A stretch of DNA of 64,000 nucleotides from Prolixibacter bellariivorans ATCC BAA-1284. GTDB lineage: Bacteria; Bacteroidota; Bacteroidia; Bacteroidales; Prolixibacteraceae. Below, piece by piece: positions 27,706 to 36,841 of this stretch. The stretch is taken from the NCBI RefSeq assembly GCF_000621705.1, contig NZ_JHXO01000008.1:248001-312000 (forward strand), given 5' to 3'. Below the pieces are notes generated by a model. That model was not told where the DNA came from. It saw only the letters and a list, made by a program, of their open reading frames with translations, and did no database searches. Within the stretch, counting starts at the first letter, position 1. Every line of letters starts with the position of its first letter. Position numbers and translations under genes: made by a program.

Positions 27706-27751
27706 CTTAGTGCAACATTCATCAGCGGCTCACACAGCATCCGATTAAAAA

Positions 27752-28333
27752 ATGAGAGAATTCAAACGCTTCATAGAAAAATACACGACCGTACCTGACA
27801 ATGAATGGAACGCGATACGTCAGGCCTTTACCCAACGAGAATTTACGAAGAACGAAATCATTCTGCAGGAGGGTGAAATCTGCCGGCATTTCTATTTTCT
27901 TGAAAGCGGTTTGCTGCGTTACTTCTACAATCACGATGGCAAAGAGGTCGTCAAAACATTTACTTTTCCTCCCTATTGTTTTACTTCCGAAGCCAGTTTC
28001 ATTAACCGGCGCCCTTCACTCGAAAACATCCAGGCATTGGACGATTCAACGGTATGGCAAACCAACTACGAGCAGTACAGAGAGCTGGAAAAACTGTCGT
28101 CGTGGAAGAGGTTCACCAATGGCCTGCTGAACGAATTTGACATGTTCTCGAAACTGATGATCATTCATCTGAAAAGTCAAACGCCCGAACAACGGTATTC
28201 CTGGTTGACGCAGAATTATCCGCCATCACTGCTTCAAAAAATACTACAAAAGGATATGGCTTCTTTTCTGGGCGTGGCACCGCAGTCGTTTTGCCGCATC
28301 AAAAATAAGTTGCAGGAAAAAGCCAAAAGTTAA
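27752..28333 (+). CDS. Crp/Fnr family transcriptional regulator
   Basis: 193 residues. The N-terminal cyclic-nucleotide-binding fold is visible (EFTKNEIILQEGEICRHFYF, LESGLLRYFYNHDGKE). The C-terminus is a short region ending in KDMASFLGVAPQSFCRIKNK, where the helix-turn-helix would lie. There are no Cys ligands for an FeS cluster as in Fnr. This is the common small Bacteroidota version. It lies between the dehydrogenase pair and the acyltransferase gene and could regulate either. Confidence 0.88.
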   Translation: MREFKRFIEKYTTVPDNEWNAIRQAFTQREFTKNEIILQEGEICRHFYFLESGLLRYFYNHDGKEVVKTFTFPPYCFTSEASFINRRPSLENIQALDDSTVWQTNYEQYRELEKLSSWKRFTNGLLNEFDMFSKLMIIHLKSQTPEQRYSWLTQNYPPSLLQKILQKDMASFLGVAPQSFCRIKNKLQEKAKS

Positions 28334-28395
28334 CTTAAGTGAAGAGAGGTATGAATTAAAACCTGAAAATTTGTCTCTACATAAAACGGATAGAA

Positions 28396-29706
28396 ATGGC
28401 AGGTTTTAAGACAATCCATGTGCCCATGTGGGACCAAATGCAGGTATTCTGCAAGCATATTGCCGATCATCAGATACGGTTGGTTCTCCATTTCGACGGA
28501 ACACTCGATGAGAAAACGTTAAGGGAGGCCGTACAAGTGACTGCTGAAAACAACCCGATTGTTTTTTCTCATTATGTCGAAGGTAAGAAAGGGATACGCT
28601 GGGAGTTTGCCGAAATGAATGTAGATGACATATATTCTTTCCAGGAATCCCACGAGCCAGAGCAATTATTGCAGGAAACCATTTTAAAACCCATCAACAC
28701 ATTTACCGGTCCTCAACTGGCTATATCGTTAATCCGATCGGAAACGGATAGCTTACTACTCAACTGCAACCATGCCATTTCTGATGCCGCCGGGGTAAAG
28801 GATTTCATATACCAGTTAGCTGAGAATTACAGCCGTCTGTCGCGAAACAAACCCGTTGAGCAGTCAGACTACACACCAGCGCGTAGTTTAAAAACCCTGT
28901 CGAAGAAATTAGGAGTGAAAGAAAAGCTTTCCGTTCTGCAAGTGATGCTATCCGGTAAAAAAGATGCTCCGACCTTCCGGAGAACGATGGAATTGGATAG
29001 TGTGCAGAACCCGGGGTTTACCACCTACACCCTCGAACCAGCTGAATTTAAAAAGCTCAGGGAATTCGGTCAGCAACATTCAGCAACCATGAACGATCTT
29101 CTTTTGGCAGTGTACTATTACACGTTGAAAAAGACGCTACCGAATACTAACAAGACCAATCGAATCACCTATTCATCTGATTTGAGACGGTACCTGAGTG
29201 ATGCAGATTATGATGTGTTATCGAATTTTTCGGCCATTCACAACATCGATGTCGATAATTCGATAGACGATTTTGTCGGTTTGCTGAAAGAAATATCAAC
29301 CATCACCAGGACACGGAAACAGATGAAATACAGTCTGGCCGATTTTCCTGCGATGGCTGCCCTGTTTAAAACGATACCCTATTCAAAACTCAAAGGCATA
29401 TTTCACAAAGAATTTGACAAGATAAAGGAAGGTAAATCGGATTCGTCTCCAAGTTTAAGCAATACAGGAATCATTGAAGAGAGCAAAGTAGCTTTTGATA
29501 CGCTCACTCCCAGTCGGGCCTACATGTTGGGAGGAGTCAATCATCCGGGCCTGTTGCAACTAGTGGCATCGACTTATCAGAATCACCTGACACTATCCAT
29601 CGGCTCGTATTTCAATGAAAAGAATGAGGTATTCATTTCTGACTTCCTGGAAGAACTAAAGAAGACCATTCGTCAGGAAGTGTTGCAGAGTCAGGGAATT
29701 AAATGA
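28396..29706 (+). CDS. Condensation-domain-type acyltransferase
   Basis: 436 residues resembling free-standing condensation/alcohol acetyltransferase (PapA5-like) proteins. The catalytic HxxxD is H126-A-I-S-D130 in NCNHAISDAAG, and DLRRYL in the second half corresponds to the DFG-like structural region. There is no adenylation or carrier domain and none nearby, so it is not part of a visible peptide synthetase. It probably esterifies a lipid alcohol or amine; with the adjacent alcohol/aldehyde dehydrogenases this suggests lipid alcohol metabolism, which is inference. Confidence 0.75.
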   Translation: MAGFKTIHVPMWDQMQVFCKHIADHQIRLVLHFDGTLDEKTLREAVQVTAENNPIVFSHYVEGKKGIRWEFAEMNVDDIYSFQESHEPEQLLQETILKPINTFTGPQLAISLIRSETDSLLLNCNHAISDAAGVKDFIYQLAENYSRLSRNKPVEQSDYTPARSLKTLSKKLGVKEKLSVLQVMLSGKKDAPTFRRTMELDSVQNPGFTTYTLEPAEFKKLREFGQQHSATMNDLLLAVYYYTLKKTLPNTNKTNRITYSSDLRRYLSDADYDVLSNFSAIHNIDVDNSIDDFVGLLKEISTITRTRKQMKYSLADFPAMAALFKTIPYSKLKGIFHKEFDKIKEGKSDSSPSLSNTGIIEESKVAFDTLTPSRAYMLGGVNHPGLLQLVASTYQNHLTLSIGSYFNEKNEVFISDFLEELKKTIRQEVLQSQGIK

Positions 29707-29708
29707 AA

Positions 29709-29749
29709 AAAGCACCAAAGAGGCTTTCTTACAACCGCTTTGGTGCTTT
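29709..29749. terminator. Bidirectional hairpin terminator
   Basis: AAAGCACCAAAG (29709-29720) pairs perfectly with CTTTGGTGCTTT (29738-29749) across a 17-base loop. It sits between the convergent acyltransferase and antiporter genes. Confidence 0.85.
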
Positions 29750-29773
29750 GGAACGACCGGTATGATACCCCGG

Positions 29774-31045
29774 TTATTTTTTACCGCCTAACAATTTTTT
29801 CGAAAGAGGTTTTACCCAGAGTGTTTCGAGCAATACGGAAATCAATACGGTCATAATGGTGGCCGAGAGAATTATTTCACCCCAGTAAATCAGGGTCTGG
29901 TCATGACTCATAAACCCGATATTGAGGGGAATAGCCGCCAAAGCTGCCGGAACCACTCCTCTTGGCCCTTCCAGTGAAATAAACAAATATTCTTTCCAGT
30001 TCCATTTTTTCAACGGCACGATGGCTAACGCAGCAATGGGACGGGCAATAAAAACAACCCCTAAAGCAATGATAGCACCTTTCAATAAGGTTTCGTTGAG
30101 AACGGAAATATTAACAGTGGCACCGAACAAAATAAAGATGAACACACTGGCCAAATCAGAGATAATTTCGTTAAAGTGCATCTCCTCATCAACAAATTTA
30201 TTGAATCCTTCGTGCTCATTCCATTTCTTAAACAGGATGGCGTGATTTCCGAAGACAATCCCGATGATGGTGGCCACCAGGTATCCCGATGACTGAGCAG
30301 CTTCACCGACCAGGAACCCTCCGAATGCGATGGAGATACCAAATATCTGAGGAAACAGTCCCGGTTTCAACCAACGGATGGTCCAGTAACCAAGCACCCC
30401 CATTCCCAGTCCCAGCGCCAGGGATGAAACAATCACATAGAGGAAGTAAATCACTCCGGCCGGATAAATGGATGTGTACTGTGCGATATTTTCGATGAGA
30501 TGCGCCTGGTCGGCATGGGGAGCCACCATGGCAATGGCCAGGGTACTCAACACAATCGCCAGCGGATCGTTGAAAATAGATTCGGTGACAATAACGGTTT
30601 TGATGTTCTCATCCACCTTGTTCTGCTTGAACAGGGGAATCAACGTAGCCGGGTCGGTCGCAGCCACAACGGTTCCGAAAAGCATTCCGGCTCCAAAGGG
30701 AAGATTGAACAGATAAGAAAACAGGAAACCACTGACTGCGGCCGTTAAAATCATTCCGACAGTAGCCATTATCCCGATGGTCGCAATGTGCTTTTTAATC
30801 ATGGACCACTTCAGATTATGTCCTTCAGTATACAAGATGAGGACCAGTCCCAGCACACGGGCATAGTTAAAAATGGTGTGCCCCTGGTCATTCGGAATCA
30901 ATCCAAAAACAGGTCCAAATAAGAAACCCAGAACAATCAGTATCGGAATAGAGGAAATATGCACTTTTTCACTCAGCAAAAACGCAAAAAATCCGAGCGT
31001 CATGACGGAAATAATGGTTAAGTCAATAAGATCTGTATGCGACAT
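29774..31045 (-). CDS. NhaP-type Na+(K+)/H+ antiporter (CPA1)
   Basis: 423 residues from the ATG at 31045 (MSHTDLIDL); the frame extends 10 codons further. About 12 membrane segments. Conserved residues include VVAATDPATLIPLFKQ and TESIFNDPLAIVL, where the ND pair of electroneutral CPA1 antiporters occurs, and EGPRGVVPAALAAIPL. There is no C-terminal RCK/TrkA domain. It exports sodium or potassium in exchange for protons for pH and salt homeostasis. Confidence 0.92.
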   Translation of the reverse strand: MSHTDLIDLTIISVMTLGFFAFLLSEKVHISSIPILIVLGFLFGPVFGLIPNDQGHTIFNYARVLGLVLILYTEGHNLKWSMIKKHIATIGIMATVGMILTAAVSGFLFSYLFNLPFGAGMLFGTVVAATDPATLIPLFKQNKVDENIKTVIVTESIFNDPLAIVLSTLAIAMVAPHADQAHLIENIAQYTSIYPAGVIYFLYVIVSSLALGLGMGVLGYWTIRWLKPGLFPQIFGISIAFGGFLVGEAAQSSGYLVATIIGIVFGNHAILFKKWNEHEGFNKFVDEEMHFNEIISDLASVFIFILFGATVNISVLNETLLKGAIIALGVVFIARPIAALAIVPLKKWNWKEYLFISLEGPRGVVPAALAAIPLNIGFMSHDQTLIYWGEIILSATIMTVLISVLLETLWVKPLSKKLLGGKK

Positions 31046-31136
31046 TTTATGGTTCTTTAATCTGGTTATATACAATTATAGAATCATCCGATTCCGGTAT
31101 TCACTATAACAATTTTCAACTCAAAAAATCAGGGTA

Positions 31137-31144
31137 CAAATATA
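31137..31144 (-). promoter_or_regulatory. Candidate -7 box for the antiporter gene
   Basis: On the minus strand TATATTTG matches TAnnTTTG, about 92 bases before the start at 31045. The long leader lowers confidence. Confidence 0.35.
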
Positions 31145-31352
31145 AAAAAGCTGGTAGATTGTTTCTAAATAAGATGGCGATTTTCGATAAAAATGTTTTT
31201 AAGCACAGCAGACATTGAGCATCCTGATTTTCGGCAACGGAAAATCACCGTTAATCACTTCAGAAAATAATGATTTGACTTTGTCGATTTGCCTTTCGTT
31301 GAACTCCACTGCCCGTTGAACAGCATTCGATCGATATACATCAAATTCAGCG

Positions 31353-31360
31353 TATCTTTG
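31353..31360 (+). promoter_or_regulatory. Candidate -7 box for rlmF
   Basis: TATCTTTG is a perfect TAnnTTTG match, 21 bases before the ATG at 31382, the spacing expected in Bacteroidota. Confidence 0.55.
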
Positions 31361-31381
31361 AACGATTTATAAAAGAAAAAC

Positions 31382-32359
31382 ATGTCATCAAAAGAAAATC
31401 GGAAAAAGGAACCCAGATTGCATTCCCGAAACAGAAACCGGGAAAGATACGATATACGCGCATTAGTCACTTCGAATCCAGAACTGGCAAACCATATAAA
31501 GCCCAATAAACTGGGAGAGGATTCCATCGATTTTTCAAATCCTGTTGCGGTAAAAATCCTCAACCAATCGTTACTCAACCACTATTACGGAATAAAGAAC
31601 TGGGATTTCCCCGATGAAAACTTATGTCCGCCCATACCTGGAAGAGCCGATTACCTTCATCATATGGCCGATTTACTGGGCGAAAACAATTTTGGCACCA
31701 TTCCCAAAGGCCGTAAAATTACTTGTCTTGATATTGGCGTTGGGGCCAATTGTATTTACCCGATAATTGGCGTTACGGAATATGACTGGAACTTTATTGG
31801 ATCGGATATCGAGCCCAAATCACTTGAGTCGGCAACGAATATTGTCCGTGCAAATCCAACGCTTAACGGAAAAATAGAGTGCAAACTGCAAGTAAATCCT
31901 GCGGCCATTTTTCACGGAATCGTTGGCAAAGAAGATAAAATTGATTTATCGATATGTAATCCGCCTTTTCATTCTTCATCTGAAGATGCGCAAAAAGGAA
32001 CGCGAAGAAAGATTAAGAACCTATCGGGAAAAAAAGTCAAAGACCCGACACTTAATTTTGCCGGAATTAGCAATGAACTCATATGTGATGGTGGAGAATA
32101 TCAGTTTATTCATACGATGATTCGCGAGAGCAAAGAATTCGGAAAAAACTGCTATTGGTTTTCAACGTTGGTATCAAAACAATCCAATCTCAAGGGAATA
32201 TATAAGGCACTCGAAAAGTTTGAAGCAAGCCAGATTAAAACCATTCCCATGGGAACAGGAAACAAATCGACGCGGATTGTGGCCTGGACATTTCTGTCGA
32301 AGGGAGAACGAAGAGATTGGGCTCAAACCAGATGGAGAAAACAAGATTTAGAACAATGA
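31382..32359 (+). CDS. rlmF: 23S rRNA (adenine1618-N6)-methyltransferase
   Basis: 325 residues. RlmF methylates A1618 of 23S rRNA using S-adenosylmethionine. Recognisable segments are the basic N-terminus KKEPRLHSRNRNRERYD, ALVTSNPELANH, LNQSLLNHYYGIKNWDFP and CPPIPGRADYLHHMADLL. The methyltransferase motifs are LDIGVGANCIYPIIG for cofactor and CNPPFHSS for catalysis, and the later WFSTLVSK segment is typical. Length is close to E. coli RlmF (308 residues). It is monocistronic. Confidence 0.95.
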   Translation: MSSKENRKKEPRLHSRNRNRERYDIRALVTSNPELANHIKPNKLGEDSIDFSNPVAVKILNQSLLNHYYGIKNWDFPDENLCPPIPGRADYLHHMADLLGENNFGTIPKGRKITCLDIGVGANCIYPIIGVTEYDWNFIGSDIEPKSLESATNIVRANPTLNGKIECKLQVNPAAIFHGIVGKEDKIDLSICNPPFHSSSEDAQKGTRRKIKNLSGKKVKDPTLNFAGISNELICDGGEYQFIHTMIRESKEFGKNCYWFSTLVSKQSNLKGIYKALEKFEASQIKTIPMGTGNKSTRIVAWTFLSKGERRDWAQTRWRKQDLEQ

Positions 32360-32540
32360 TAATTTTGTTCTTAATAACTGTTTATATTCAGGTTTCGGAA
32401 GGTTCACCTGCCCTTCATTGATGTGAATATCAATCTCACAGCCGGGCAGGCAACTAATAAGAAATATGTACCTCTGATTTATCTGTAACAGATAATTATA
32501 CCCCAACAAAAAATATTGATATAAGCTCAGAAGTAAAAAA

Positions 32541-32569
32541 ATTAGGAGAACTAAAATAGAACTCCTAAT
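32541..32569. terminator. Hairpin, weak terminator candidate
   Basis: ATTAGGAG (32541-32548) pairs with CTCCTAAT (32562-32569). It lies in the 276-base gap between rlmF and the convergent cupin gene; the T tract is weak (CAATTTTATC). Confidence 0.4.
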
Positions 32570-32635
32570 CAATTTTATCGTTGCACACCTGTTCCGCATT
32601 GGGAAGAGTGCTGTCATTGTCACTAGGCATTGTAG

Positions 32636-33022
32636 TTACCCTTTCACCTTTTCGATCATGTGATTGATGACATGGGTATGCTGGTTTTGTGGACTGAACA
32701 TGACGATCTCTGCATCGGCATTGACCTTTACGTTATGTCCCGACGGCCAGTAAAAAAGGTCTTTTGCGCTGACCGTCTCCTCAACGCCATGCGCATCAGT
32801 GGTCGTAAGTTGACCTTTCAAAACATATCCCCAGTGAGGGCACTGACACAAATTCCCTTCAAGTCCCATAAACAAGGGAGTTGTATCGACTCCTGCAGAG
32901 AGACTGAAGTACTCGCCGCTAATCTTTCCTAATCCGCTTGCATCGCCAAAGTCAGTTCTCTGACGAATAATTGCTCCGGGAATCTCCATTTTGACTTCAA
33001 TGTCGTCTTTTGCAATTTTCAT
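32636..33022 (-). CDS. Cupin-domain protein
   Basis: 128 residues forming a single small beta barrel. The cupin signature is partly visible in CPHWGYVLKGQLTTTDAHG and LFYWPSGHNVKVNADAEIVMFSP, which supply the potential His/Glu-type ligands. A second His-rich stretch, NQHTHVINHM, lies near the end. Such proteins bind a metal or small ligand; the substrate is unknown. It stands alone. Confidence 0.75.
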   Translation of the reverse strand: MKIAKDDIEVKMEIPGAIIRQRTDFGDASGLGKISGEYFSLSAGVDTTPLFMGLEGNLCQCPHWGYVLKGQLTTTDAHGVEETVSAKDLFYWPSGHNVKVNADAEIVMFSPQNQHTHVINHMIEKVKG

Positions 33023-33367
33023 AATTATTTCTCCTTTTTCGTTTGGATGAAATTATCCATTTGGGGAAGATATTGCTGCATCCATTTCAGTCAACAATGG
33101 ATTAATCAACTAATATACCAAACATTACAAAACACTGAATGTTCATTTTCGGCAAGATACTACTTCAAAAAATCATATCTACAAAGACATGATAGCCCAC
33201 AATACTATCTAACAATATATAAAAACGACTTCGATGATAGCAGGAAATCAATCAACGTACAATGTCCGTTCGGATGTTTTCCTGACAGGCACAACTATTC
33301 ATCTCCACCACCTGAAATATTGAAAGAGAATCAGACTTCCCGGGATTCCATTTCATTCAGGGCAAAC
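33023..33367. other. AT-rich intergenic region
   Basis: About 345 bases between the cupin gene and the end of the histidine kinase gene. An ORF on the plus strand crosses it into the antisense of the kinase, but shows no family resemblance. I see no clear promoter box or hairpin. Confidence 0.4.
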
Positions 33368-35329
33368 TCAACTTACCGGCAGCGTAAACCAGAACTCCGA
33401 GCCCTCTCCTTCTACACTGCTTACATGAATTTCGCCGCCATGCATTTCCACGAACTCCCTGCACAGGAACAATCCCAGTCCAGTCCCCTTTTCGTTACTG
33501 GTTCCCGGCAGACTATCGATGGTTTGGTTCTTAAATAGCTGCGCCATCCGCTCGGGCGAAATACCGATGCCATTGTCTTTCACCGAAATTTTCACCTGAC
33601 CATCTTCTTTCTCAACGGACAACTCGATGGTTCCACCTCGTCGGGTGAACTTCAGGGCATTATTCAGCAAATTGACCAACACGATCTGAAGCAAGTTCCT
33701 ATCAGCATCCACCATCAATTCAGCCCCAGCGTTAACGTGGAATTGAATCTCTTTCATCCGGGCCTGATTATCGAACATCGATTCCACCTCAGTCAGCAAC
33801 CGGGTCAAATCAAATTCTTCTTTGTACAATCGAATCGTATGTTGCTGCGAGCGGGCCCAGGTTAGCAAATTGGAAATGAAGCGATAGGTTTCTTCCGAGG
33901 TTTTCTGAATCAAACGGCCGTTGCTTTTGGCTCTTTTCAAATCTTCTTCTTCCAAATCCTCCATCAACAGCTCGCTGGTTCCAAGCAAGACGTTAAATGA
34001 ACTGACCAAATCATGTGAAATAATGGAGAGAATTTTATCTTTCGACCGGTTCGACTGCAACAGCTCGGCGCTCAAACGGGAAACCGTCCGGTGCCGCAGA
34101 ACGAGAACAACCGACAACACCAGTAGCAATACAATGATTATTATGCCATAAATCTGGTCCTTCTGTTTTGCTTTTAAATCCTGATGAACACGATTTAACT
34201 GCTCCGCCATCTGAAACCGGTCCTTAACTTCGGACAAGGTTTGATACTGCAAAACCGAGAACAACGAATCGTAAGTAGCCACATAATTCTGGTAGTTCCC
34301 GGAAGACTTACGGAACTCTTTTAGCTGGTGATAGAATTCGCCCTTGGTTTTGTAAACCTTCAGAATAATCGGCGTAAGTTTCGATTTCCGGGCATTGCTC
34401 AGAGCTTCATCCAGCATTTGTTCCCCTTCTTTCTCTTTTCCTGTATTCGCCAACACTTTCGCCATTCCCAACTGACTGTCGATTTCGCCAGTCGGATTCT
34501 TTCTTTCCCTGCACAATTTCAATGCGCCTTTGAAATACACATAGGCTGAATCATATTGAGCTTTTCGCAAAAAAACATCGCCCATTCCCTGCATGGAATA
34601 AGCCATGTAGTTCTTGTTATTAATCTGTTTGTGCTTTTCCAGCGACCGTCTGAAATAATGCATGGCCGAATCTGTTTGTCCCTTCAGGAACAAGGTCCGG
34701 GCAATCTCGAGGTTGGCTGAGGCAATCCCGGTGGAATCGTTAAAAGTTTGTCGAAGGGCAATTGCCTTCCGGAAGTAATCGAGCGCCGTACCGTATTTTT
34801 CGTTGATACGGCTCAGCTCCCCCATGTTGATGTAGCTATACGCGATACCGGGCGCATTATGCAAACGCTCGAATATGGCCATCGATTTTTTGGCATACTC
34901 AAATGCCAGCGGAATATTTCCAATCTTATAAAATGCGTCGCCCAGATTGTTGTACACATAAGCTATTTCCACCGAATCCTTCACCTGCAAACTAAGGGGC
35001 AGCCCCAGGTCGTAATACGATATCCCTTTTTGAATTTCATACTTGTAATGCTGATACAGGACGCCGACGTAATTGTACAGCGTGGCCAGCTCTTTGTCGT
35101 AGCCTTCCGCTTTGGCAATCTTAATACCTTGCAAGCCATACTTAATCGCTTTGTCAGTTTGCCTCTCCCGGTTTTGCCAACACAACCTTGAAAGTTCCTT
35201 CACCTGCTCCCGTTTGGAAAGGCGATCGAGTTGCTTCAATTCACCGGAAGGACTATTTTGTCCGAAGAGTGGTGAACTACCCGAAAACAACAGAAGATAT
35301 ATAGTGATATACAACAGTTTCCTGCTCAT
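33368..35329 (-). CDS. TPR-containing sensor histidine kinase
   Basis: 653 residues. A signal peptide (LYITIYLLLFSGSSPLFG) precedes about seven periplasmic TPR repeats (for example AYVYNNLGDAFYKIGNIPLAF and SYINMGELSRINEKYGTAL). One membrane segment follows (GIIIIVLLLVLSVVLVL), then a cytoplasmic HisKA with His439 in ISHDLVSSFNVLLG and a HATPase with NLLNNALKF, DNGIGISPE and GTGLGLFLC. There is no attached receiver and no response regulator next door, so it is an orphan kinase. Periplasmic TPRs presumably sense a partner protein. Confidence 0.93.
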   Translation of the reverse strand: MSRKLLYITIYLLLFSGSSPLFGQNSPSGELKQLDRLSKREQVKELSRLCWQNRERQTDKAIKYGLQGIKIAKAEGYDKELATLYNYVGVLYQHYKYEIQKGISYYDLGLPLSLQVKDSVEIAYVYNNLGDAFYKIGNIPLAFEYAKKSMAIFERLHNAPGIAYSYINMGELSRINEKYGTALDYFRKAIALRQTFNDSTGIASANLEIARTLFLKGQTDSAMHYFRRSLEKHKQINNKNYMAYSMQGMGDVFLRKAQYDSAYVYFKGALKLCRERKNPTGEIDSQLGMAKVLANTGKEKEGEQMLDEALSNARKSKLTPIILKVYKTKGEFYHQLKEFRKSSGNYQNYVATYDSLFSVLQYQTLSEVKDRFQMAEQLNRVHQDLKAKQKDQIYGIIIIVLLLVLSVVLVLRHRTVSRLSAELLQSNRSKDKILSIISHDLVSSFNVLLGTSELLMEDLEEEDLKRAKSNGRLIQKTSEETYRFISNLLTWARSQQHTIRLYKEEFDLTRLLTEVESMFDNQARMKEIQFHVNAGAELMVDADRNLLQIVLVNLLNNALKFTRRGGTIELSVEKEDGQVKISVKDNGIGISPERMAQLFKNQTIDSLPGTSNEKGTGLGLFLCREFVEMHGGEIHVSSVEGEGSEFWFTLPVS

Positions 35330-35349
35330 AGAATGCTCCCAGTTTGCAC

Positions 35350-35357
35350 CAAAGATA
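35350..35357 (-). promoter_or_regulatory. Candidate -7 box for the TPR histidine kinase
   Basis: Minus-strand TATCTTTG is a perfect TAnnTTTG match, 20 bases before the start codon. Confidence 0.55.
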
Positions 35358-35456
35358 AAAATTAAACGTGTTGAAATAAACGGTTTTTCCTTTCCAATAT
35401 TGTCATACAGACGTCTTTCAACAGGAAACCTGACCCCAAACAGGAATTATTTAAAC

Positions 35457-35491
35457 GAGGGATTATTCTGAAAAATCAGAAATAATCCCTC
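35457..35491 (-). terminator. Hairpin downstream of the methyltransferase gene
   Basis: GAGGGATTATT (35457-35467) pairs with AATAATCCCTC (35481-35491), with an inner CTG/CAG. It lies 12 bases after the methyltransferase stop. The T tail is poor. Confidence 0.6.
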
Positions 35492-35503
35492 TCAATCATA
35501 GAA

Positions 35504-36277
35504 TTACAGCTTTTTCCCTATATAGAAAACATAGCCGTAATACGCTTTGTACTTGCCATATAACCTAGTCTCATGCCGTTGATTGGCAATGAACTCCTCT
35601 GCCATTGTATCGCCGGCATTTTTCTTCAGAAAAGCTTCCTGTGCAGCCACCTGCGGCTTATAGAAATGTTCTGTCCAGCAGTTTTCCGGGAGGATAAAAG
35701 TTGCTACCGGAATGTAGCCGGCGTGTTGCATTTGAGCCACCTTACGGGGAATCGTGTCGATCTCAGGATATGCATCCTGCCAAAACGTGTCGATCTCAGC
35801 AGGACGTTCGTCAGTAAACCACGAAGCCTCGGAAACAGCGATATAGCCACCAGTTTTTAGGAATTTCCGCCATTCTTTCAGACCCCGTTCGAAGCCGATG
35901 TTGTAGATTGCGCCTTCCGACCATATCAAGTCCAGTTCTTCTTCCTGAAAAGGAAGATCATCCATGGAACCAACGATACCTTTTATCCGATTTTGAAGAT
36001 TCAGCTTACGGGCATTTTCATTGAACTGGTTCACAAACCTTGGAAACAGGTCGACACCGGTAATTTGTCCCGGAGCATGCTGCGCCAGCACCATCGTCTG
36101 GCCGCCTGTTCCGCAACCAATGTCGACAATACGGGACTCGTTCGTCAGGTTATCAACAAAGCTCAAAGCCTTTGCGGTTATTTCAGGACTGCCGGGTCCT
36201 TGTCGTTCAACGGTGGCAAAATATTCGCAGATTAAATTCAAATCGAATTCGTGAATGGATTTATTTTCGTTACTCAT
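35504..36277 (-). CDS. Class I SAM-dependent methyltransferase
   Basis: 257 residues. The cofactor motif is [15 protein letters not shown], with the acidic loop GVDLFPRF and the motif [14 protein letters not shown]. The C-terminal half has a Trp/aromatic-rich cap ([19 protein letters not shown]), typical of small-molecule methyltransferases of the UbiE/Methyltransf_11 type. The substrate is unknown. It is upstream of the orphan kinase in the same direction, but separated by a hairpin. Confidence 0.85.
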   Translation of the reverse strand: MSNENKSIHEFDLNLICEYFATVERQGPGSPEITAKALSFVDNLTNESRIVDIGCGTGGQTMVLAQHAPGQITGVDLFPRFVNQFNENARKLNLQNRIKGIVGSMDDLPFQEEELDLIWSEGAIYNIGFERGLKEWRKFLKTGGYIAVSEASWFTDERPAEIDTFWQDAYPEIDTIPRKVAQMQHAGYIPVATFILPENCWTEHFYKPQVAAQEAFLKKNAGDTMAEEFIANQRHETRLYGKYKAYYGYVFYIGKKL

Positions 36278-36616
36278 AATGTTTAAATTTTAGATACCTG
36301 AAACCTCCGCACAAGAGCACAATACTCACTTACAGTGGATCAGAAAATGATTTACTATACGGACATGAAAATAACTCCGGCAGGACTGCCTGAGTTTCTT
36401 AAGGGATAACCCTGGGCAGAACACCTAGGATTATTTACTTCACCAAATCCATTTTCAATTTAAACATCCAACGTTTTTAGACGGAATAAAGGTAGGGATT
36501 TTCCAGCTACTGGTTATCAGCCCAATGAAATTCGTTTCACCTTTTTCGAAAAAAAATGTAACGATTCATCAGTTGCCAGTCTAATCGAATAGAAATAAAT
36601 AATCAAAAACGAACTA
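36278..36616. other. Intergenic region between divergent genes
   Basis: About 340 bases without an ORF. They separate the methyltransferase from the small membrane protein gene. TAAAGGTA (minus strand TACCTTTA) near 36487 is a one-mismatch -7 box for the methyltransferase. Nothing else is seen. Confidence 0.4.
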
Positions 36617-36823
36617 ATGAAAAAGCCGATACGCATCTTACTCTTCCTGACATTTGGAGTTGGAACCCTTCAACTCCTGTTTAGCAGAATATTCAGTGAA
36701 AATCTGAATGATTTCCTGCGGGGATTTCTGGTCGGACTCTCTGTTGTGTTAATCATCAGTGGCGCAATTTACCTGACACGATGTGCCGTCAAAGGGGAAC
36801 ATCCGTTGAGAGCAGGCAAATGA
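36617..36823 (+). CDS. Small two-segment membrane protein
   Basis: 68 residues. Two hydrophobic segments (ILLFLTFGVGTLQLLF and FLVGLSVVLIISGAIYL) are linked by a short polar loop SENLNDFLRG, with a basic C-terminus. There is no recognised family. The start ATG follows an AT-rich leader (AAAAACGAACTA). It ends 18 bp before the convergent DUF819 gene. Confidence 0.55.
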   Translation: MKKPIRILLFLTFGVGTLQLLFSRIFSENLNDFLRGFLVGLSVVLIISGAIYLTRCAVKGEHPLRAGK

Positions 36824-36841
36824 GGTTAATTGAGCATATTC

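Noticed and set aside
32348-32623. Minus-strand ORF of 91 codons between rlmF and the cupin gene
   Set aside because: The N-terminal part is low-complexity and overlaps the rlmF end; no family recognised. A remnant gene cannot be excluded.
33047-33538. Plus-strand ORF of 163 codons
   Set aside because: It runs into the antisense of the TPR histidine kinase and shows no domain; considered a chance frame.
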